From RPQJ01 sp963707145 (GTDB lineage Bacteria; Pseudomonadota; Gammaproteobacteria; Steroidobacterales; Steroidobacteraceae), in contig CAVPOQ010000008.1 in assembly GCA_963707145.1 (NCBI GenBank), forward strand, positions 124,001 to 188,000: DNA of 64,000 nucleotides. The letters are read 5' to 3'. Shown here in pieces: positions 43,665 to 52,837 of the stretch. The notes under the pieces were generated by a model that worked only from the letters and a program-made list of their open reading frames with translations, did no database searches and was not told the DNA's origin. The position numbers and the translations under genes are program-made. How positions within the stretch are numbered: position 1 is the stretch's first letter; each line of letters begins with the position of its first letter.

Positions 43665-44257
43665 TCGTACCACTCGCTGTCGGCGCTCCAGTCGTCGGTC
43701 CAGAACAGCAGCCAGCTCAGCGTATCGGGCGCGGAACGCAGGGTGAGCTCGGCGCGGACGCGGATCGCATAGAGGACCCCCGGTTCGAGCAGCGACGCAT
43801 CGATCAGCGGCAGACCGCGCACCGAGGACAGGCGATCGAGTGCCGCAGTGAGACTGCCGAAGTCCTGCTGCTCTCCGGTGTTGAGGTTGCGCAGCAGGTA
43901 GCGCTGGCTCAGCGCGTGGTAACCGACTTCGAAGCTCTGCTCGAGCGTGGCGACGTCCGCATCGAGCATGTAGCGGCGGACGCGTCCGATCTCGATCACG
44001 TACCTGACGCGCAGCGCGAGGCCGGCGTCGATCGCGCGGCGCGCGCCGCCGGGCAGGTTGATCTCGAGGTCGGCGTCGAGTGCGTAGACACCCTCATCGA
44101 GCGTCATCGAGGCGCCGATAACGTCCACGGTGGTCTCGGCGCGGGCTGGCACCACCACCAGCGTTGCAAAAAAGCAGAACAGCCAGACGAGCGGGATCCC
44201 GCTCAAAGTCCCGTCGGAACGACCGCTCCTGCACCTGCTGTTGCTCATCGCCAACAT
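43646..44257 (-). CDS. DUF4390 exported protein
   Basis: A protein of about 200 residues with an N-terminal signal or anchor (LVWLFCFFATLVVVPARA) and a DUF4390 domain (VDVIGASMTLDEGVYALDADLEINL; ending WSADSEWYEWTHRP). Genes of this family sit between rsmB and the ntrYX pair in many gammaproteobacteria, as here, suggesting a role as periplasmic accessory of the kinase; that is inference. Two possible ATG starts (44257 or 44248) differ by three residues; the first directly abuts the rsmB stop. Confidence 0.8.
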   Translation of the reverse strand: MLAMSNSRCRSGRSDGTLSGIPLVWLFCFFATLVVVPARAETTVDVIGASMTLDEGVYALDADLEINLPGGARRAIDAGLALRVRYVIEIGRVRRYMLDADVATLEQSFEVGYHALSQRYLLRNLNTGEQQDFGSLTAALDRLSSVRGLPLIDASLLEPGVLYAIRVRAELTLRSAPDTLSWLLFWTDDWSADSEWYEWTHRP

Positions 44258-45601
44258 TCAAGGGCTGTTCAGGAGGCAAGCATAATAGAACCCGTCCATC
44301 CCGGCTTCCCCCGGCCGGATCGCGTAGCCGGGCCCGGTCCCGGGCGGACGCGCGGGCCAGCCCGCCGTCAGCGCGGGGGTCTGGTCGCGGGCCTGCGGCG
44401 TGGCGGCGAGGAAACGGCTCACCACATCCTCGTTCTCCTCCCGAAGCACCGAGCAGCTGGTGTAGAGCAGCGTGCCGCCCGGGGCGAGCAGCCTCCAGGC
44501 CGACTCGAGCAGCCGCGCCTGGCGGCGGGCCAGCGCCGGGATGTCCCCGGCGCGCCGCAGCAGCTTGATGTCAGGGTGCCGTCGGATGACACCGGTCGCC
44601 GAACAGGGCACGTCGAGCAGGATGCGGTCGTAGCGTCGGCCGTCCCACCACGTCCCGGTCTCTCCGGCGTCGCCCGTCAGCACCTGCGCATCGAGGCCGA
44701 GGCGCGCGAGGCTGTCGCGGACGCGCGCCAGGCGCGACTCCGAGGCGTCGAGCGCCGTGAGCTCGCATCGACCCTCGACCCGTTCCAGCACGTGACACGC
44801 CTTGCCGCCCGGCGCCGCGCAGGCGTCGAGGATCCGCTCGCCGGACTGCGGCCGGAGCAGTTCGATGGCGAGCTGTGCCGCCGCGTCCTGTACGGAGATC
44901 CGGCCTTCGGCGAATCCGGGCAACCGGCGCACGTCGGACGGCGGCTCGACGCGCAGTGCGTCGGGCGCGAGCGGGTGGCCGTGCACCTCGAATCCAGCGC
45001 TCTCGAGCGCGGCCGTGGCCTCGGCTTTGCTCCAGCGCCGGCGATTGACCCGCAGCCACATCGGCGGGTGCGCGTTATTCGCCTCGAGCACGGCCGGTGC
45101 CGCCTCGCCGTACTGACGCCGCAGGCGCTCGACCAGCCAGCGCGGGTGCGCGGTGCGCAGCGCAAGGTCGGCGTCCACCTCCGGCAGGATGGTGTCGCGC
45201 TCGCGCTGAAAACGGCGCAATACCGCATTCACGAAGCCTGCGGCGCGGGAAAAGCCCATCTCGCGCGCGGCCCCGACGGTCTCGGCCACCGCCGCGTGCG
45301 GCGCAGTCTCGCCCGACAGCAGCTGATGGAGCCCGACCTCGACGAGCGCCCGCAGGCGCGGCGGCAACTGCTCCGGCGAGCGGTCGGCGAGGCGGTGGAG
45401 GATTGCGTCCAGCCGGAAGTGCCAGCGCAGCGTGCCATAGGCCAGCGAGCGCTTGAGGCCGCGCGCGCTGCCCTCGTCGGGGTCCCCGGCCAGCAACTCG
45501 TCGAGCGAGCGGCCATCGGCCGCGACGCCGGCCACGATCTCGGCCGCCGCCGCGCGCACCTGCGCCGGGCTGGGTGTCCGCGCGGGCGGCAGGGCGTTCA
45601 C
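44258..45601 (-). CDS. rsmB: 16S rRNA (cytosine(967)-C5)-methyltransferase
   Basis: A 447-residue SAM-dependent methyltransferase. An N-terminal NusB-like RNA-binding domain (about 10-150) precedes the Rossmann methyltransferase domain with the SAM loop DACAAPGGK, DVPCSATGV and the catalytic TSCS pair typical of RsmB/F. It modifies C967 of 16S rRNA in assembling small subunits. The start is GTG, overlapping the fmt stop as GTGA. Part of the conserved def-fmt-rsmB block. Confidence 0.94.
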   Translation of the reverse strand: MNALPPARTPSPAQVRAAAAEIVAGVAADGRSLDELLAGDPDEGSARGLKRSLAYGTLRWHFRLDAILHRLADRSPEQLPPRLRALVEVGLHQLLSGETAPHAAVAETVGAAREMGFSRAAGFVNAVLRRFQRERDTILPEVDADLALRTAHPRWLVERLRRQYGEAAPAVLEANNAHPPMWLRVNRRRWSKAEATAALESAGFEVHGHPLAPDALRVEPPSDVRRLPGFAEGRISVQDAAAQLAIELLRPQSGERILDACAAPGGKACHVLERVEGRCELTALDASESRLARVRDSLARLGLDAQVLTGDAGETGTWWDGRRYDRILLDVPCSATGVIRRHPDIKLLRRAGDIPALARRQARLLESAWRLLAPGGTLLYTSCSVLREENEDVVSRFLAATPQARDQTPALTAGWPARPPGTGPGYAIRPGEAGMDGFYYACLLNSP

Positions 45602-46536
45602 CCGAACCGGGCCCCGGCGAGGTCGTGGGCGTTGAGGAACTCCGCCGCCGTCACGGGCCTCCGTCCGGCGAGCTGCATGCGCGTGATCCCGAGCGCCCCC
45701 TCGCCCGCGGCGACGACGATCCGGCCGCCAGCCGCCTCCACGACCTCACCGGGCCCGGCGGACCCCGGATACGGCAGCGGCTCCGCCGACCAGACGCGCA
45801 GCTGCCGGCCGTCCCAGCGGGTCTCGGCGACGGGCCACGGATCGAAGGCGCGCACCTGCCGGTCGATGGCGGCGGCCGGAGCCGACCAGTCGATGAGCGC
45901 CTCCTCCTTGCGAATCTTGTGCGCGTAGGTGGCGCCGTCGGCCGGCTGCGGCGCCTCCACGATGCCACCTGCCAGCCACTCGCGGATCGCCTCCACGAGA
46001 GCGGCCGCACCGAGCGTCGCGAGCCGATCGTGCAGCGCGCCCGCGTGTTCGCGCGCGCCGATCGGGACGGCGCGCGCGAGCAGCATCGGGCCGGTATCCA
46101 GCCCGGCATCCATCCGCATGATCGTGATGCCGGTACCGGCGTCGCCGGCGAGGATCGCGCGCTGGATGGGCGCCGCGCCGCGCCAGCGCGGCAGCAGCGA
46201 GGCGTGGATGTTCCAGCAGCCGAGGCGCGGCGCCTCGAGCACTGCGGGCGGCAGGATCAGCCCGTAGGCCGCCACCACCATCAGGTCCAGGCCGAGCCCG
46301 CGCAGCTGCCCGGCGGCCTCCGGCGTGCGCAGCGTCGCGGGCTGCTCGACGCGCAACCCGAGCTCGAGCGCGCGCCGCTTGACCGGGCTCGCGGTAACCG
46401 CCTGGCCGCGGCCGGCGGGCCGGTCCGGCTGCGTGTACACGGCGACGATCAGGTGGCCATCCGCGTGCAGGGCGTCGAGCGCCGGCACGGCGAAGTCCGG
46501 CGTGCCGGCGTAGGCGATGCGCAGCCGGTGGGTCAT
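45598..46536 (-). CDS. fmt: Methionyl-tRNA formyltransferase
   Basis: A 312-residue enzyme that formylates initiator Met-tRNA using 10-formyl-THF. The N-terminal catalytic domain begins RIAYAGTPDFAVPAL and includes NIHASLLPRWRGAAPI, with the catalytic His/Asp region ITIMRMDAGLDTGPML. The C-terminal OB-like tRNA-binding domain covers about 210-312. It lies 48 bases after def in the same direction and couples to rsmB by a 4-base overlap. Confidence 0.95.
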   Translation of the reverse strand: MTHRLRIAYAGTPDFAVPALDALHADGHLIVAVYTQPDRPAGRGQAVTASPVKRRALELGLRVEQPATLRTPEAAGQLRGLGLDLMVVAAYGLILPPAVLEAPRLGCWNIHASLLPRWRGAAPIQRAILAGDAGTGITIMRMDAGLDTGPMLLARAVPIGAREHAGALHDRLATLGAAALVEAIREWLAGGIVEAPQPADGATYAHKIRKEEALIDWSAPAAAIDRQVRAFDPWPVAETRWDGRQLRVWSAEPLPYPGSAGPGEVVEAAGGRIVVAAGEGALGITRMQLAGRRPVTAAEFLNAHDLAGARFG

Positions 46537-46584
46537 GGGTGGGTCACGGTCGGGGGCGGCGCGACCCGACGGCCGCTCCGGCGA

Positions 46585-47133
46585 CTAGATCACCGGCACC
46601 TTCGAGCGCTCGTGCGACGCCGGGGAGCTGGCACGCTCGCGGCGTTCCTTCTCCAGCTTCTTGCGGATGCGGCCACGCTTGAGCTCGGAGAGGTAGTCGA
46701 CGAACAGCTTGCCCTCCAGGTGATCCATCTCGTGCTGTATGCACACGGCCAGCAGGCCGTCGGCCTCGAGTTCGAAGGGCTTTCCGTCGCGGCCGAGGGC
46801 GCGCACGACCACGCGCTCGGAGCGCGTGTTCAGCTTGTCGAAGATGCCCGGCACGGACAGGCAGCCTTCCTCGGCCTCGGTCTTGCCCTGCCGCTCGATG
46901 ATCTCCGGGTTCACGAAGGCGACCGGGGCGTTCTGCTCGCCCGAGACGTCGGCCACCAGCACGCGCTTGTGGACGTTGACCTGCGTGGCGGCCAGGCCGA
47001 CGCCCGGCGCCGCGTACATGGTCTCGAGCATGTCGTCGATCAACCTGCCGATCGAGTCGTCCACGACGGCAACCGGCGCGGCGCGGGTGCGCAGCCGCGG
47101 GTCGGGGTATTCGAGGATGGTGAGCTTCGCCAT
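46585..47133 (-). CDS. def: Peptide deformylase
   Basis: A 182-residue iron-dependent deformylase that removes the N-formyl group from nascent proteins. The three signature motifs are intact: GVGLAATQ, EGCLSVP and QHEMDHLEG. The C-terminal tail after KLEKER is charged and slightly longer than in E. coli. First gene of the minus operon continuing through fmt, rsmB, DUF4390, ntrY and ntrX; divergent from the LysM gene across 176 bases. Confidence 0.95.
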   Translation of the reverse strand: MAKLTILEYPDPRLRTRAAPVAVVDDSIGRLIDDMLETMYAAPGVGLAATQVNVHKRVLVADVSGEQNAPVAFVNPEIIERQGKTEAEEGCLSVPGIFDKLNTRSERVVVRALGRDGKPFELEADGLLAVCIQHEMDHLEGKLFVDYLSELKRGRIRKKLEKERRERASSPASHERSKVPVI

Positions 47134-47309
47134 TCGTTTGAAATTGCTGCTAAAGTTAGGCCACGCTTGGAGTTGTGCACGCCGACCGCGCCTCGCGGCG
47201 CCGTCGCCACCGCGCGGATTGTCCCGACTGAGACGTGGTCGGCAGCCCGCGCGCGGCGCGGCGGATTATAAGGCGGCGGTCACGACCCCGACACCCGACG
47301 GAGAAAGGG

Positions 47310-48551
47310 ATGGATCGCAGCCAGCGCCTCGTACACCGCTCTTCGCCCCGCCGGCGCCCCTGGATCCGGGCCGGAGCCGTGGCGACCGCCATCGCCGCTT
47401 GTGGACTCGGACTGGGCGCCGCCATCCCGCAGCCGGCCCTCGCCCAGGCCTCGGGCACCTCGATGTCGGTGCCGCTGGCGGCGAACGCGCCGCAGCAGTA
47501 CGTCGTCAAGAAGGGCGACACCCTCTGGGACATCGCCGGCGTGTTCCTGCGCGACCCCTGGTACTGGCCCGAGATCTGGTACGTCAATCCCGAGATCCAG
47601 AACCCGCACCTGATCTACCCCGGCGATGTGCTGAACCTCGTCTACGTGGACGGCAAGCCGCGGATCACCGTGGGCAGCGCCGGCGCGACGCGACTCTCGC
47701 CCCAGGTTCGCTCCGAGCCGCTCGACGACGCGGTGCGCGCGATCCCTTACGACCTGCTGATGGACTTCGTCGGCCGGCCCACGCTGATCGAGAAGGATCA
47801 GGTGAAGCGCGTGCCTTACGTGGTGGGAATGCGTGACCGCCACATCGTCGGCTCGACCGCCAACGAGGTCTACGCGGCCGGCCTCGGCGAGCCGCCGGCC
47901 GGCACCCGCTACACGATCGTGAACATCGGCGACGAACTGGTCGATCCCGACGACGGCGACCTGCTCGGCTACCTCGGCCACTGGGCCGGCACCGGCGAGG
48001 TGGTCCAGACCACCGGCGCGGTCGTGCCCGGGTCGAAGTCCATCTTCAATCTCAGGCGCGAGGAACCGCTCACGCACCTGCGCGTGCGCGAGACGGGGCG
48101 CGAGATCATGCAGGGTGACAAGGTGTTCCCGGCGCGCGTGGACATCGGCGACGATTTCGTGCCTTCGCCTCCGGCCAACCCGGACGTCATCGGGCAGGTG
48201 ATCGCCGTGGTCGACGGCGTGTACGTCGCGGGTCGCTACCAGGTGCTGGCCGTCAACCGCGGCAAGCGCCACGGACTCGTGCCGGGCAACACGCTCGGCG
48301 TGTTCTACCGGGGCGAGGAGGTTCGCGACCGCTTCGACCGCGGCAACGCGTGGATGGACTACACGGCGAACTACAGCCAGGTGCGCCTGCCCGACGAGCG
48401 CAGCGCGACGCTGCTGCTGTTCCAGGTCTACGATCGCATCAGCTACGGGCTGGTCATGGAGTCCACGCAGGTGATCCGCCGCGGCGACTTCGTGGCGAGC
48501 CCGCGCTTCGGGCACCGCGACGATTTCACCGAGGGCTACGCGGTGCGCTGA
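47310..48551 (+). CDS. LysM peptidoglycan-binding protein
   Basis: A 413-residue exported protein. A Tat-like or long signal peptide (about 1-45; RRRPWIRAGAVATAIAACGLGLG, ending ALAQA) precedes one LysM domain (about 62-110, YVVKKGDTLWDIAGVF, with the extra DPWYWPEIWYVNP typical of this family). A 300-residue C-terminal region of unknown fold follows. The gene sits between def and dprA in most gammaproteobacteria. Presumed cell-wall binding or shape role in the periplasm. GAGAAAGGG is the ribosome site. A strong hairpin (48591-48624) follows, abutting the dprA start. Confidence 0.85.
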   Translation: MDRSQRLVHRSSPRRRPWIRAGAVATAIAACGLGLGAAIPQPALAQASGTSMSVPLAANAPQQYVVKKGDTLWDIAGVFLRDPWYWPEIWYVNPEIQNPHLIYPGDVLNLVYVDGKPRITVGSAGATRLSPQVRSEPLDDAVRAIPYDLLMDFVGRPTLIEKDQVKRVPYVVGMRDRHIVGSTANEVYAAGLGEPPAGTRYTIVNIGDELVDPDDGDLLGYLGHWAGTGEVVQTTGAVVPGSKSIFNLRREEPLTHLRVRETGREIMQGDKVFPARVDIGDDFVPSPPANPDVIGQVIAVVDGVYVAGRYQVLAVNRGKRHGLVPGNTLGVFYRGEEVRDRFDRGNAWMDYTANYSQVRLPDERSATLLLFQVYDRISYGLVMESTQVIRRGDFVASPRFGHRDDFTEGYAVR

Positions 48552-48590
48552 GGCCGCGCGGCGGAAATCGCTCCAATCCGACTGATTCAC

Positions 48591-48624
48591 GGGAGCCTGC
48601 CGGCCGCGACGCCGGTAGGCTCCC
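48591..48624 (+). promoter_or_regulatory. 14-bp-stem hairpin directly before the dprA start
   Basis: Bases 48591-48604 pair with 48611-48624 (14 pairs, one G-U) around a 6-base loop; the dprA ATG follows 4 bases later at 48629. There is no T-tract, so it could be an inefficient terminator for the LysM gene or a structure masking the dprA ribosome site. No other Shine-Dalgarno sequence is visible for dprA. Confidence 0.65.
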
Positions 48625-48628
48625 GCGC

Positions 48629-49738
48629 ATGGACGACCCGAAACCGTGGCTCACGCTCGCCCGCGTGCCGGGACTGCACGCCGGTTGCCTGGGCCCTGCG
48701 AGCGACCCGCTGGCGCTCGCGAGGGAGCCGCGTGCTGCGCTCGCGGCGCTCGGCTTCTCCGGCACGGCGATCGCCGCGCTGCGCAACCCCGACCCGCAGG
48801 CGATCGCCGGCGACGAGCGCTGGCTCGCGGAGCCGAATCGCCGTCTCGTGACCTGGGGCGCGGCGGACTACCCGCCGCTGCTCGCGTCGATTGTCGATGC
48901 GCCGCTGGTGCTGTTTGTCGAGGGCGCGGCGGACGTGCTGTCGCTGCCTCAGCTGGCGATCGTCGGGAGCCGCAACCCGACCGCGCTCGGCCGCGACACC
49001 GCGACGCAGTTCGCCGGGCACCTCGCTGCAGCCGGACTCGTGGTCAGCAGCGGACTCGCCCTCGGCATCGACGCGGCGGCGCACCGCGGCGCACTCGCCG
49101 CCGGCGGGCACACCGTCGCGGTGATGGGTTGCGGCCTCGACACCATCTACCCGAGGGAACACGCCGGCCTGGCGCTCGAGGTGGCCGCGCGCGGCACGCT
49201 GGTCTCGGACCTCCCCACCGGCACGCCGCCGCTGAAGCACCACTTCCCGAGACGCAACCGCATCATCAGCGGCCTGTCCGTCGGCACGCTCGTGGTGGAG
49301 GCGGCGCTGCAGAGCGGCTCGCTGATCACTGCCCGGCTCGCTTCCGAGCAGGGCCGCGAGGTGTTCGCCATCCCGGGCTCGATCCACAACCCGATGGCAC
49401 GCGGCTGCCACCGTCTGATCCGCCAGGGCGCGAAGCTCGTCGAGACCGTGGATGACATATTCGCCGAGCTCGGCGCACTGCTCGAAGGGCTGCGCGCGGG
49501 CGCGCAATCCGAAGCGCCTGACGCGCAAGCGGTTTCCCGGCCGCTGTTGGACAAGGACTACGAAATCCTGTTAGATGCCCTCGGCTTCGCGCCGGCCGGC
49601 ATCGACACGCTCGTCGCGCGGACCGGTCTCGCGGCCGAGGTGGTCGCATCCATGCTGCTCATCCTCGAGCTCGACGGACGGGTGGCCCAGCAGCCCGGCG
49701 GACTCTACGGCCGGCGCCTGGCGGGGAAGAAGGAATGA
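48629..49738 (+). CDS. dprA: DNA-processing protein DprA
   Basis: A 369-residue protein that binds incoming single-stranded DNA and loads RecA during natural transformation. The Rossmann core shows IVGSRNPTALGRDTA, SGLALGIDAAAHRGAL, VMGCGLDTIYP and FPRRNRIISGLS. The C-terminal winged-helix DML1-like domain (about 305-369, PAGIDTLVARTGLAAEVV) is present. smg overlaps its stop (ATGA). Presence of dprA alone does not establish competence; no com genes are in the window. Confidence 0.93.
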   Translation: MDDPKPWLTLARVPGLHAGCLGPASDPLALAREPRAALAALGFSGTAIAALRNPDPQAIAGDERWLAEPNRRLVTWGAADYPPLLASIVDAPLVLFVEGAADVLSLPQLAIVGSRNPTALGRDTATQFAGHLAAAGLVVSSGLALGIDAAAHRGALAAGGHTVAVMGCGLDTIYPREHAGLALEVAARGTLVSDLPTGTPPLKHHFPRRNRIISGLSVGTLVVEAALQSGSLITARLASEQGREVFAIPGSIHNPMARGCHRLIRQGAKLVETVDDIFAELGALLEGLRAGAQSEAPDAQAVSRPLLDKDYEILLDALGFAPAGIDTLVARTGLAAEVVASMLLILELDGRVAQQPGGLYGRRLAGKKE

Positions 49739-50214
49739 AGGAAGGCGTTCTCGACATCCTGATCTACCTGTTCGAGAACTACTTCGACGGCGAGCTGGAC
49801 GAGGGCGACGAGCCCGACCGCGACACCCTGAAGCAGGAACTCGAGCACGCCGGCTTCCCCACAGGCGAGGTCGAGCGCGCGCTTTGCTGGCTCGAGGATC
49901 TCGCGGCGGATCCCACCCGCACGGGCGCGGCACCCACGGGCCGCGCGATCCGCGTCTTCGGCGCGCTCGAGCAGGCTCGGCTCGACGCCGACTGCCGGGG
50001 CTTCCTCGTGCACCTCGAGAACGTCGGGATCCTCTCTCCCACCCAGCGCGAGCTGGTGATCGACCGCCTGATGGCGCTCGAGGGCGACGAAATCGACCTC
50101 GAGAAGCTGAAGTGGGTGGTGCTGATGGTGCTGTTCAGCCAGCCGGGCCAGGAGACGGCCTTCGCGCGCATGGAGGACCTGGTCTTCGAGGAGCGGCCGG
50201 GAATCGTGCATTGA
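49735..50214 (+). CDS. smg: Smg family protein (DUF494)
   Basis: A 159-residue DUF494 protein starting MKEGVLDILIYLFENYFDGE, the near-invariant family beginning, and continuing as an acidic all-helical protein. It is nearly always found between dprA and topA; its function is unknown. It overlaps dprA by 4 bases. A hairpin without a T-tract (50242-50263) lies between it and topA. Confidence 0.9.
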   Translation: MKEGVLDILIYLFENYFDGELDEGDEPDRDTLKQELEHAGFPTGEVERALCWLEDLAADPTRTGAAPTGRAIRVFGALEQARLDADCRGFLVHLENVGILSPTQRELVIDRLMALEGDEIDLEKLKWVVLMVLFSQPGQETAFARMEDLVFEERPGIVH

Positions 50215-50241
50215 GCCCACCCCGGGCAATGCCCGAAGCCA

Positions 50242-50263
50242 ATGCCGCGGCCCCCCGCGGCAT
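50242..50263 (+). terminator. GC-rich hairpin between smg and topA, weak terminator
   Basis: ATGCCGCGG (50242-50250) pairs perfectly with CCGCGGCAT (50255-50263) around CCCC. Only a broken T-stretch follows (GATCGTTTCT). A second small palindrome, CGGGCAATGCCCG, lies just upstream at 50223-50235. It may attenuate read-through into topA. Confidence 0.45.
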
Positions 50264-50299
50264 GATCGTTTCTGGGGTGGACGTTTTTTTGCAGGGAAC

Positions 50300-52786
50300 A
50301 TGAGCAGGAACCTCGTCATCGTCGAGTCGCCGGCCAAGGCGAAGACCATCAAGAAGTACCTCGGCAAGGACTTCGAGGTGATGGCGTCCTACGGGCACGT
50401 GCGCGACCTCGTGCCCAAGGAGGGCGCCGTGGACCCCGAGCGCGGCTTCGCCATGCGCTGGGAGGTCATCGACAAGAACCGGAAGCACGTCGACGCCATC
50501 ACGCGCGCCGTCAAGAAAGCCGATGCCGTCTACCTTTCGACCGACCCCGATCGCGAGGGAGAAGCGATCTCCTGGCACCTCTACGAGCTGCTGAAGGCCT
50601 CGGGCGCGCTCGACGGCAAGGCGGTCCACCGCAGCGTGTTCTACGAGATCACGCAGAACGCCGTGCAGGAGGCGATCGACCAGCCGCGCGAGATCGCCGA
50701 CGAGCTGGTGAAGGCCTACCTCGCGCGGCGCGCGCTCGACTTCCTCGTGGGCTTCAACCTCTCGCCGCTGCTGTGGAAGAAGGCGGGCCTGTCGGGCGCG
50801 TCCGCCGGTCGCGTGCAGAGCCCGGCGCTGCGCATGATCTGCGAGCGCGAGGCCGAGATCGCGGCATTCGTGCCGCGCGAGTACTGGACGGTGGACGCCG
50901 AGGCGGAGAAGTCCGGCCAGTCCTTCGGCGCGCGGCTCGTCGAGTTCGACGGCGCGAAGGTCGAGCAGTTCACGATCACCGACGGCGCCCGTGCCGCGGA
51001 AATCCGCCGCACGCTCGAGCAGTCCGCCGCCGGCGCGCTCACCGTCGCAAAGGTCGACAGGAAGCAGCGCAAGCGCAATCCCTCGCCGCCCTTCACCACC
51101 TCGACGCTGCAGCAGGAAGCCGCGCGCAAGCTCGGCTTCGGCGCGCAACGCACGATGCGCGTCGCGCAGAAGCTCTACGAAGGCGTCGACTTCGGCGAGG
51201 GCCCGGTGGGCCTGATCACCTACATGCGCACCGACTCGGTGAACCTCGGCATCGAGGCCGTGCGCGAGATCCGCGGCGTGATCGGTCGCCTCTACGGCGC
51301 CGCGGCCGTGCCCGACTCGCCGCGCGTGTACCGCACCAAGTCGAAGAACGCGCAGGAGGCGCACGAGGCGATCCGCCCGACGGCGGCCTCGCGCACGCCC
51401 GAGCAGCTCGCGGGCAGGCTCGACCCGGACCAGCACAAGCTCTACACGCTCGTGTGGCGTCGCGCGGTGGCGAGCCAGATGGAGGCCGCGGTGTTCGACA
51501 CCGTCGCGGTCGACCTCGCGGCGGGCGCGGGCCACACCTTCCGGGCCAACGGATCGACGCTCGTTTCGCCGGGCTTCCTCGCCGTCTACCGCGAGAGCTT
51601 CGACGACGTCACGCTCGACGACGAGGACGACCGCCGGCTGCCCGCGCTCGAGCCGGGCGACCGCGTGAAGCTGCTGGCGGTGAAGCCCGAGCAGCACTTC
51701 ACCGAGCCGCCGCCACGCTTCTCCGAGGCCAGCCTGGTCAAGGCGCTCGAGGAATACGGCATCGGCCGGCCCTCGACCTACGCGAGCATCATCCAGACGC
51801 TGCTGTTCAAGAAGTACTGCGAGCTGCTCAACAAGCGTTTCGTGCCGACGGACCTCGGCAAGATCGTCAACCGCTTCCTGACCGGCAACTTCGAGCGCTA
51901 CGTGGACTTCAACTTCACGGCGTCGATGGAGGACGAGCTCGACGGCATCTCGCGCGGCGAGGAGGAATGGGTTCCGGTCCTGGCGCGGTTCTGGGAAAGC
52001 CTGAGCCGGCAGATCGGCGTGGTCGAGAAGAACGTGACGCGCTCCGACGTGGCGATGGCGCGCGACCTCGGCGTGGACCCGGTCTCCGGGCGGCCGGTGA
52101 GCGTGCGCTACGGCAAGTACGGCGCGTTCGCGCAGATCGGGACGCGGGACGACGCGGAGAAGCCGAAGTTCGCGAGCCTGCGGCCCGGACAGCGGATGGA
52201 CGATCTCGTGCTCGCCGACGCGCTCGAGCTGTTCAGGCTGCCCCGCACGCTCGGCACGATGGCCGACGGCCAGCCCATCCGGGTGGCGGTCGGTCGCTTC
52301 GGGCCCTACGCACAGTACGGGACGAAGAAATACGTGTCGCTCAAGAAGGAAGACGACCCGTACACCATCACTCGCGAGCGCGCGCTCGAACTCATCGAGG
52401 AGAAGCAGCAGGTCGAGGCGAACCGCGTGATCCGCGCGTTCGCGGGCTCGGACGTGCAGGTGCTGAACGGTCGCTTCGGGCCGTACGTCTCCGACGGCGA
52501 CAAGAACGGCAAGGTGCCGAAGGACCGCGACCCGAAGTCCCTGTCGCTCGAGGAGTGCCAGGCAATCCTCGCCGCGGCACCGGCGCGCAAGGGCCGCTGG
52601 GGCCGCAAGGCAGCGCCGGCGAAGACGGCGGCTGCGAAGACGGCGGCCGCAAAGACGGCGTCCCCTGAGGTGGACAACCCCGCTGCCCGGACGGCGCCGA
52701 AGAAGCGGGCCGCGGCCAGGAAGAAGGCACCGGCGAAGAAGAAGGTCGCCGCGAAGAAGAAAGCGGCTGCGACGAGGACGTCCTGA
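50300..52786 (+). CDS. topA: DNA topoisomerase I
   Basis: An 828-residue type IA topoisomerase relaxing negative supercoils. The TOPRIM domain (VIVESPAKAKTI; DPDREGEAISWHL) and the catalytic tyrosine in LITYMRTDS are intact, as is the GRPSTYASII segment. The C-terminus has no Cys4 zinc ribbons; instead there are TOPRIM C-terminal repeats (GRPVSVRYGKYGAF, VAVGRFGPYAQYG, LNGRFGPYVSDG) followed by a 64-residue Lys/Ala-rich tail (765-828) that should bind DNA nonspecifically. This is the actinobacteria/xanthomonad-like architecture rather than the E. coli one. CAGGGA lies upstream of the ATG. Confidence 0.95.
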   Translation: MSRNLVIVESPAKAKTIKKYLGKDFEVMASYGHVRDLVPKEGAVDPERGFAMRWEVIDKNRKHVDAITRAVKKADAVYLSTDPDREGEAISWHLYELLKASGALDGKAVHRSVFYEITQNAVQEAIDQPREIADELVKAYLARRALDFLVGFNLSPLLWKKAGLSGASAGRVQSPALRMICEREAEIAAFVPREYWTVDAEAEKSGQSFGARLVEFDGAKVEQFTITDGARAAEIRRTLEQSAAGALTVAKVDRKQRKRNPSPPFTTSTLQQEAARKLGFGAQRTMRVAQKLYEGVDFGEGPVGLITYMRTDSVNLGIEAVREIRGVIGRLYGAAAVPDSPRVYRTKSKNAQEAHEAIRPTAASRTPEQLAGRLDPDQHKLYTLVWRRAVASQMEAAVFDTVAVDLAAGAGHTFRANGSTLVSPGFLAVYRESFDDVTLDDEDDRRLPALEPGDRVKLLAVKPEQHFTEPPPRFSEASLVKALEEYGIGRPSTYASIIQTLLFKKYCELLNKRFVPTDLGKIVNRFLTGNFERYVDFNFTASMEDELDGISRGEEEWVPVLARFWESLSRQIGVVEKNVTRSDVAMARDLGVDPVSGRPVSVRYGKYGAFAQIGTRDDAEKPKFASLRPGQRMDDLVLADALELFRLPRTLGTMADGQPIRVAVGRFGPYAQYGTKKYVSLKKEDDPYTITRERALELIEEKQQVEANRVIRAFAGSDVQVLNGRFGPYVSDGDKNGKVPKDRDPKSLSLEECQAILAAAPARKGRWGRKAAPAKTAAAKTAAAKTASPEVDNPAARTAPKKRAAARKKAPAKKKVAAKKKAAATRTS

Positions 52787-52837
52787 GGCCGCCACCGGCG
52801 GCGTAGACGGTCACGAGCGGCGCGGGAGGGAGAGGCC

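Noticed and set aside
50135..52795. 886-codon open frame antisense to topA and other very long antisense frames (for example 41460-43772 plus, 40129-41907 plus, 11264-12562 minus, 60153-62426 minus)
   Set aside because: GC-rich genes leave the opposite frames free of stop codons; translations are Arg/Ala/His-rich without motifs and mirror well-identified genes.
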